Source: Nitrospinae bacterium CG11_big_fil_rev_8_21_14_0_20_45_15
GTDB lineage: Bacteria > Nitrospinota > Nitrospinia > Nitrospinales > VA-1
Reading direction: 5' to 3'
Length of the DNA stretch: 64,000 bases
NCBI GenBank assembly: GCA_002787235.1
Contig: PCWG01000033.1
Location: forward strand, 188,438 to 252,437
Each line of letters begins with the position of its first letter. Within the stretch, counting starts at the first letter, position 1. The translations under genes and the position numbers were made by a program. The notes beneath the pieces were generated by a model, which had not been told where the DNA came from, did no database searches, and worked only from the letters and a program-made list of their open reading frames with translations. Of the stretch, positions 59,535-64,000 are shown one piece after another.

Positions 59535-62500
59535 TCAATTTGGTAGTGTAATTTTGTAAAAGGAAGTAGGCCCAACCCCTGCTGTAAACTTGATTGGATT
59601 AAAGTCTTTCGGCTCAACATAGTAGCATTGTGCTACTTTCAATGAGGCACTTAAAACTGAACATGCAACCGCTTGTATTTTTGATCCTGTTAATCCTAAT
59701 TCAAAATTAAAACCTCTGTCCATATACCATTCTTTGTAACATCTAAATAAAAATTTAATCGCTTCATTTATATCGTTGCTATCGATTTCGCTTATTTCTG
59801 CACTGGTAAATTCTCCTGCCGCAACATTAGCAGCTATTTTTGCTAACTTCCCTCTAGGGGTTTTGCTAATTGGGGTCCCAATTTCAAATCTGTCGTATTC
59901 TTTACTTGATATCAAACCAAATAACCTTTTATGTTTTGGAGATGAAAATGCACACAATACTTTCCTTCTTGATTCGTCTGCTTCTGATGGAAGAAGATTG
60001 ATTAAAGAGTATGGTTGCTCTTCCCCTGTCAAGATATTTTCCATTTCTTCCAGAATTTTGAAATGGTCATCTGATTTTCCAGCATCTAATAATTTTTCCA
60101 AGTGCGCATCCAAGGGATAATGTTGCTCGGCTTTTGTGTGACAAATCCATACTTGTCGCTTCGAAATCAGACTTTCTCTAATTGTCCCAAAAATTACAGG
60201 TTTTGCTAAACCAGTAATATCCACCATTCTTCTCTGCACAGAAGAGTCCAATTCCTTATCCCAATTATTAGAGTAATCAATTACCCTGTAATCGATTTTT
60301 TCCTTGTCCAATAAATCGAGCATTTCCTTAGATTTTCCCTCATGCTTATATTTTATAGCCAAAACTTCCTTAGGTTTTGCTATCTCTAATATCACTTTTA
60401 ATGACTCTAAAGTACGTGACTCAAATCCCAGCCCAAGAATCAATTGGTCTATTGGCTTAAAGTTATCTTGCTTTGGTTCAATTGTTTCTATTAAAGGTAA
60501 CTTCAGCTTTAAAAATTCTTGGTTTTCTTCTGAAAAGTAAATTTGGCTTTTGTTTTCTTCGGCGGGTTTTTCTAATTCGTCAAAAAGCGTACGCTGCCTA
60601 ATTGTATTTAAAGCGTCTGATTTTTTTTCAGAAACCACAATAGATTGAATTTCGATTTCCTCTTCACTGTCATCTAAATCATCCTCATCTGAGGTTTCTT
60701 CCTTCACCAAATTTCGAAGGAGTATCTCTTTCCCCTCCTCTGAGCTTTTCATGTTCAACCAAAGTTCCAACTCTTCCCCTGACAATTCGAATCGATCACT
60801 TTCTGCTAGTCCTATATATTTAACCAATCCATAAATTTTTCTGTACGTCAGTTTAAACTGCCTAATTGGATCAGTATCTCTTACTTTTGCCCTAGGCCCG
60901 GAAGTACCCCCAGCAAACACAAAAAGACCAGCATCAATTAATTCTCGTAGTTTTCTGTACTGCTTTTCCTTGTCTCCCGAAGTTATACGAACATATAAAG
61001 AGAGATATTGACGCAATCTTTTTCTTTCTACTCGTTTTTTTATAATGTCCTGATAAGATTGATACATTAATTCATACGAAGCTTCAGCGAAGGAATCTGA
61101 ATAATCCTTTAAAAACCCCTCTTGCCTGAAGTGCTTTAACCCAAATAATCTTTTAGCTGAAAACTCTTGATATGATTCCGATTGTATTTGCTTAGAAATA
61201 GGACTTTCATTTTTATAATTCCTCAAAAAGGATTCATAAAGGCTAATTACATCTCCTATATCTCCGACACACACACGAGATAAAGCAGTAATTCCGTAAT
61301 ACACTCTTTTTCTCTCACTTGAGGTACTTGATGATGAAACAATCGTATTCGCAATGTTGGCGAGACTAGTATCACCAAGTAATTCCGAGGGTGAAATTGG
61401 ACCTTCCCCCCCTGACAATTTATCTTTTGGATGGGCAGGCCAGATCTCTGCACGCTTTTTTAAAATGTCACCTACAAAATATTTGCCACCATTTTTTTTA
61501 CTCTTTATTTTCCTGTAAACTTCGGCACCAAGATCAAACACCTTATAGTCACGATCTTCACCAGGCTGCTCCAACTTGCCTGGTACATCAAAAGCAAGCT
61601 CTATAGTTTGAATTTCTGATGATATTTTGAATGCACAGTTTTGATCATGAAAAAGAAGATGAGATAATATGGGTTCAACATTTTCTTTCATCAAATATCG
61701 GGTTGAAACATCATCCAACAAAAATAGAATATATGATTCGCCCCACAATGATGAGCACTCTAAAATTATTCTTGCTAGATGAGGAAATGCTTGGGCAGAT
61801 TCAATAGTAAAATCTAAGGGGATCCCATTTCTATTTAGTTCAATTTCAATTTCTAAAAGAACATATCGCAAGTCACTTAATGTTATAACGCTTTTTAATC
61901 TTGCCTTAAAATTTTCATCAAGAGGTATATAGTCAGATACTGCTTTTGAAATTTTAGAATGAGCTAAATTGCTTACTTGGTCCCGGCTGATTTCTTTTAA
62001 ATGCGAAAGAGCATCTACAGCACCTTTAGCATAACCAATGTACAATCGAGCTATTTGTATATCAATCGTGTTTGTATCTTTAGATTTTTTATCTTTAGAT
62101 AAAGTACCTTTTATTTCTTGAGCGGCCATATATAAGCCAACAAAATTATCCTCTTTTAATCGCTTAATAGTTTCTTCCGCATTTTCTTCGAGCCTCCTAA
62201 CTGCAGCTCTTGCGTGGAATTGCATTGCTTTCAAAAGCATGGTTTTCCCACAACCTCGCATGCCAGTGATAATTAGATGTCCATGACTGGAAACACTTTT
62301 TAACCAGGCATCATCAGGGTCTACTAAAAGCTTTGGAACGAACCATGGAGCTAAAGTTTGTGCATTATAGGAGTCGCCAAAGCTACTAATTTTTAATGGA
62401 TTTTTCCAAGGCGAAGAAGTAAAAAAAACCCCTTCTTTAATTTGATTAATTATATCTTCACTGTTTGGGGTACGTTGATTCTCAATATTTGGTAGTAAAT

Positions 62501-63293
62501 TCTGGATTATGCCTTGGAAAACTCCTGCCAAGCGGAAATCAGAGTCACTCGTTTTATCTGGGTCAATTAGTAATTTTTCTGTCATTACTTTTAAATGATC
62601 TGCTATCCAATGAATATCTCCAAGTCTTTTATCTTTTATGCTTTTACTTTCGTCCGAAACAGAACCCAAATCAATTGCTATTGCTCTCAAAGTTGGGTCC
62701 AATTCACCAGCCCGCCGTGAGTCATCTTTTAACGATTTAATTAATATATTTCCACCATGGAGATCGTTGTGGTTTACTCTTTTATTTTCAAGCTCCTCCC
62801 GTATTCGAAATAAATCAATAGCAATTTGTGCCGAAGAAAGTGCATTAAGTTGTAATTTCCCTTCAAAATATTCTTCTAAAGGATTTCCATCAATATAATC
62901 TAAAACAGCTACTTGGCACATGATGGAAGATTTCCCAAAATCTAAAGAAATTGGATCTGCAATGAGATCCTTTATCCCAACCACATATTCCGTGTCACGT
63001 GCAACCTCCTTATGTTTAACGCACTCAGCTTTAAAATCTTTTTTAAAAAATTTATAAATTTCAAATGGTGCTATTTTTAAAACACATTCAGTTTTTAAAA
63101 AACCATACTCTGCAATATACGCTGATGAATAAAATCCTCTTGCAAGAGGCTTAATAATTTTGTACCCATTTATCTCTTCCGGATACTCTTTTAAAGGAAA
63201 GTCATATGGCTTGCTACATATGGGACATAAATCATTTAATGATTTATCAGAGTAATCTTCACGAGGACAGATAAAGCATGAATATCTAGCCAA
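59535..63293 (-). CDS. Zinc ribbon + protein kinase-like + ORC-CDC6/AAA-like ATPase + winged helix + C-terminal Rossmann-type (possible CARF-like) repeats
   Basis: Zn ribbon CFICPRED...LCPICSKPYD; kinase LARGFYSSAY, CVLKIAP, VNHNDLHGGNILI, AIDLGSV; Walker A ITGMRGCGKTMLL; Walker B YILFLLDDV; C-terminal LILGLGFESRT and LGLTGSKIQAVACSVLSASLKVAQCYYVEP. Track start 63338; TTG 63293 follows GAGGAGG with 6-nt spacing and fits better. Confidence 0.8.
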   Translation of the reverse strand: MARYSCFICPREDYSDKSLNDLCPICSKPYDFPLKEYPEEINGYKIIKPLARGFYSSAYIAEYGFLKTECVLKIAPFEIYKFFKKDFKAECVKHKEVARDTEYVVGIKDLIADPISLDFGKSSIMCQVAVLDYIDGNPLEEYFEGKLQLNALSSAQIAIDLFRIREELENKRVNHNDLHGGNILIKSLKDDSRRAGELDPTLRAIAIDLGSVSDESKSIKDKRLGDIHWIADHLKVMTEKLLIDPDKTSDSDFRLAGVFQGIIQNLLPNIENQRTPNSEDIINQIKEGVFFTSSPWKNPLKISSFGDSYNAQTLAPWFVPKLLVDPDDAWLKSVSSHGHLIITGMRGCGKTMLLKAMQFHARAAVRRLEENAEETIKRLKEDNFVGLYMAAQEIKGTLSKDKKSKDTNTIDIQIARLYIGYAKGAVDALSHLKEISRDQVSNLAHSKISKAVSDYIPLDENFKARLKSVITLSDLRYVLLEIEIELNRNGIPLDFTIESAQAFPHLARIILECSSLWGESYILFLLDDVSTRYLMKENVEPILSHLLFHDQNCAFKISSEIQTIELAFDVPGKLEQPGEDRDYKVFDLGAEVYRKIKSKKNGGKYFVGDILKKRAEIWPAHPKDKLSGGEGPISPSELLGDTSLANIANTIVSSSSTSSERKRVYYGITALSRVCVGDIGDVISLYESFLRNYKNESPISKQIQSESYQEFSAKRLFGLKHFRQEGFLKDYSDSFAEASYELMYQSYQDIIKKRVERKRLRQYLSLYVRITSGDKEKQYRKLRELIDAGLFVFAGGTSGPRAKVRDTDPIRQFKLTYRKIYGLVKYIGLAESDRFELSGEELELWLNMKSSEEGKEILLRNLVKEETSDEDDLDDSEEEIEIQSIVVSEKKSDALNTIRQRTLFDELEKPAEENKSQIYFSEENQEFLKLKLPLIETIEPKQDNFKPIDQLILGLGFESRTLESLKVILEIAKPKEVLAIKYKHEGKSKEMLDLLDKEKIDYRVIDYSNNWDKELDSSVQRRMVDITGLAKPVIFGTIRESLISKRQVWICHTKAEQHYPLDAHLEKLLDAGKSDDHFKILEEMENILTGEEQPYSLINLLPSEADESRRKVLCAFSSPKHKRLFGLISSKEYDRFEIGTPISKTPRGKLAKIAANVAAGEFTSAEISEIDSNDINEAIKFLFRCYKEWYMDRGFNFELGLTGSKIQAVACSVLSASLKVAQCYYVEPKDFNPIKFTAGVGPTSFYKITLPN

Positions 63294-64000
63294 TTTGTAC
63301 CTCCTCAAAACGAGCTTTAAATATACTCTTTGGGCCAATTCGAAAGTTTAGATTCAAATCTTCCTGAATGTCTCTTGAATTTTTATTAGTAATTCTGTAG
63401 GTAGCCAAACATTCTCCCTTCTTAAAATAAGAATCCGGTCGACTGCGCAATATTACCCCGCATGGATCTGGGAAAACACAACTGTTGGTTTTAGAGTGAT
63501 TTTGAAACTTTACCAAAGTGTTCCTTAATCCCTGCAAATTCAAATTCAAGAACCCATCTGAATTGGCATACACTTTGTAGGCATGCTCTCTGTCTAGATT
63601 ATTAGCTATTTCCTCAAATGCCGAGAAACTTGCCCCTTGAGCTGTCAGGTTTTTTGCAAAAATGTCAGCCAAGGTTTTTTCACTAGGCTGTTCAACCCTG
63701 TTTATGTTTAATGTTGACTTGGCCATTAAGAAACATTGCCTATTATGTTCGACAAGTTTGTTGTCAGCTTGCCCAGTAAATATTTTGTGCAAACCAACAA
63801 GGGCCTCTTTTCTGCCAATGTATTCTTGATATGGCAAGTTACCATCCGTTAAAAAACAGGTGGCTTTTAGACCAAGCTCTTTTGCAACCTTGCAAAATTC
63901 AATTGAATTTTTTTTAGCTGCTTTCCAATTCGTACCAAAATTTCCAAAATCAGACACACGGACATCCAAACCTACTCTTGTTAATCCCACTGCGATTTTT
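63286..64000 (-). CDS. Thymidine/pyrimidine-nucleoside phosphorylase-like protein, N-terminus beyond window
   Basis: KIAVGLTRVGLDVRVSDFGNF..., ATCFLTDGNLPYQEYIGRKEALVGLHKIFTG, C-terminal PDPCGVILRSRPDSYFKKGECLATYRI resembling the PYNP C-terminal domain. Frame is open to the window edge. Confidence 0.65.
   Translation of the reverse strand, partial: KIAVGLTRVGLDVRVSDFGNFGTNWKAAKKNSIEFCKVAKELGLKATCFLTDGNLPYQEYIGRKEALVGLHKIFTGQADNKLVEHNRQCFLMAKSTLNINRVEQPSEKTLADIFAKNLTAQGASFSAFEEIANNLDREHAYKVYANSDGFLNLNLQGLRNTLVKFQNHSKTNSCVFPDPCGVILRSRPDSYFKKGECLATYRITNKNSRDIQEDLNLNFRIGPKSIFKARFEEVQIG

Larger units (their letters stand above)
58045..64000. mobile_element. Left end of a putative tRNA-Thr-integrated genomic island (continues past the window)
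   Basis: Begins at the tRNA remnant; AT-rich relative to flanking backbone; all genes on the minus strand with accessory-type domain content. No integrase is visible in the window. Confidence 0.6.

Overview
About 58 kb of what looks like chromosomal backbone from a Gram-negative, motile bacterium, followed by about 6 kb of AT-rich accessory DNA at the right end. The gene set (SbtA-like bicarbonate transporter, flagella, type IV pili, many two-component proteins) would fit a Nitrospinota-like organism, but that lineage guess is weak inference. Backbone blocks: TPR and secreted proteins (1-2.5 kb); a type IV pilus/twitching cluster with RodZ-like, two PilT-type ATPases, PilC and a PilS-like kinase (2.5-10 kb); metabolic and transport genes (10-20 kb); a peroxiredoxin/Grx/BolA group and the thrS-infC-rpmI-rplT-pheS translation operon plus tRNA-Val (20-26 kb); pepA, OYE and PutP (27-31.7 kb); three large membrane/envelope proteins (31.7-37.1 kb); fliK-flgD-flgE (40.8-44.4 kb); a large signalling cluster (47-56 kb); and mtfA (57 kb). 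At 58.0 kb the 3' half of a tRNA-Thr(CGT) gene abuts AT-rich DNA, which is the usual signature of a tRNA-integrated island. The first island genes form a tight minus-strand operon: a thymidine/pyrimidine phosphorylase-like protein (truncated by the window edge); a ~1250-aa zinc-ribbon / protein kinase / ORC-CDC6-like ATPase protein with a C-terminal pair of possible CARF-like Rossmann repeats; and a protein fusing two MazG-like/Cys-motif repeats to an intact GGDEF domain. I propose this as the candidate undescribed system: nucleotide-signal-based conflict/defence. Other points of note are a probable AUU start for infC, a ThrRS without a TGS domain, pheS without pheT, a palindromic operator between OYE and putP, and a tandem CDGSH-like protein.
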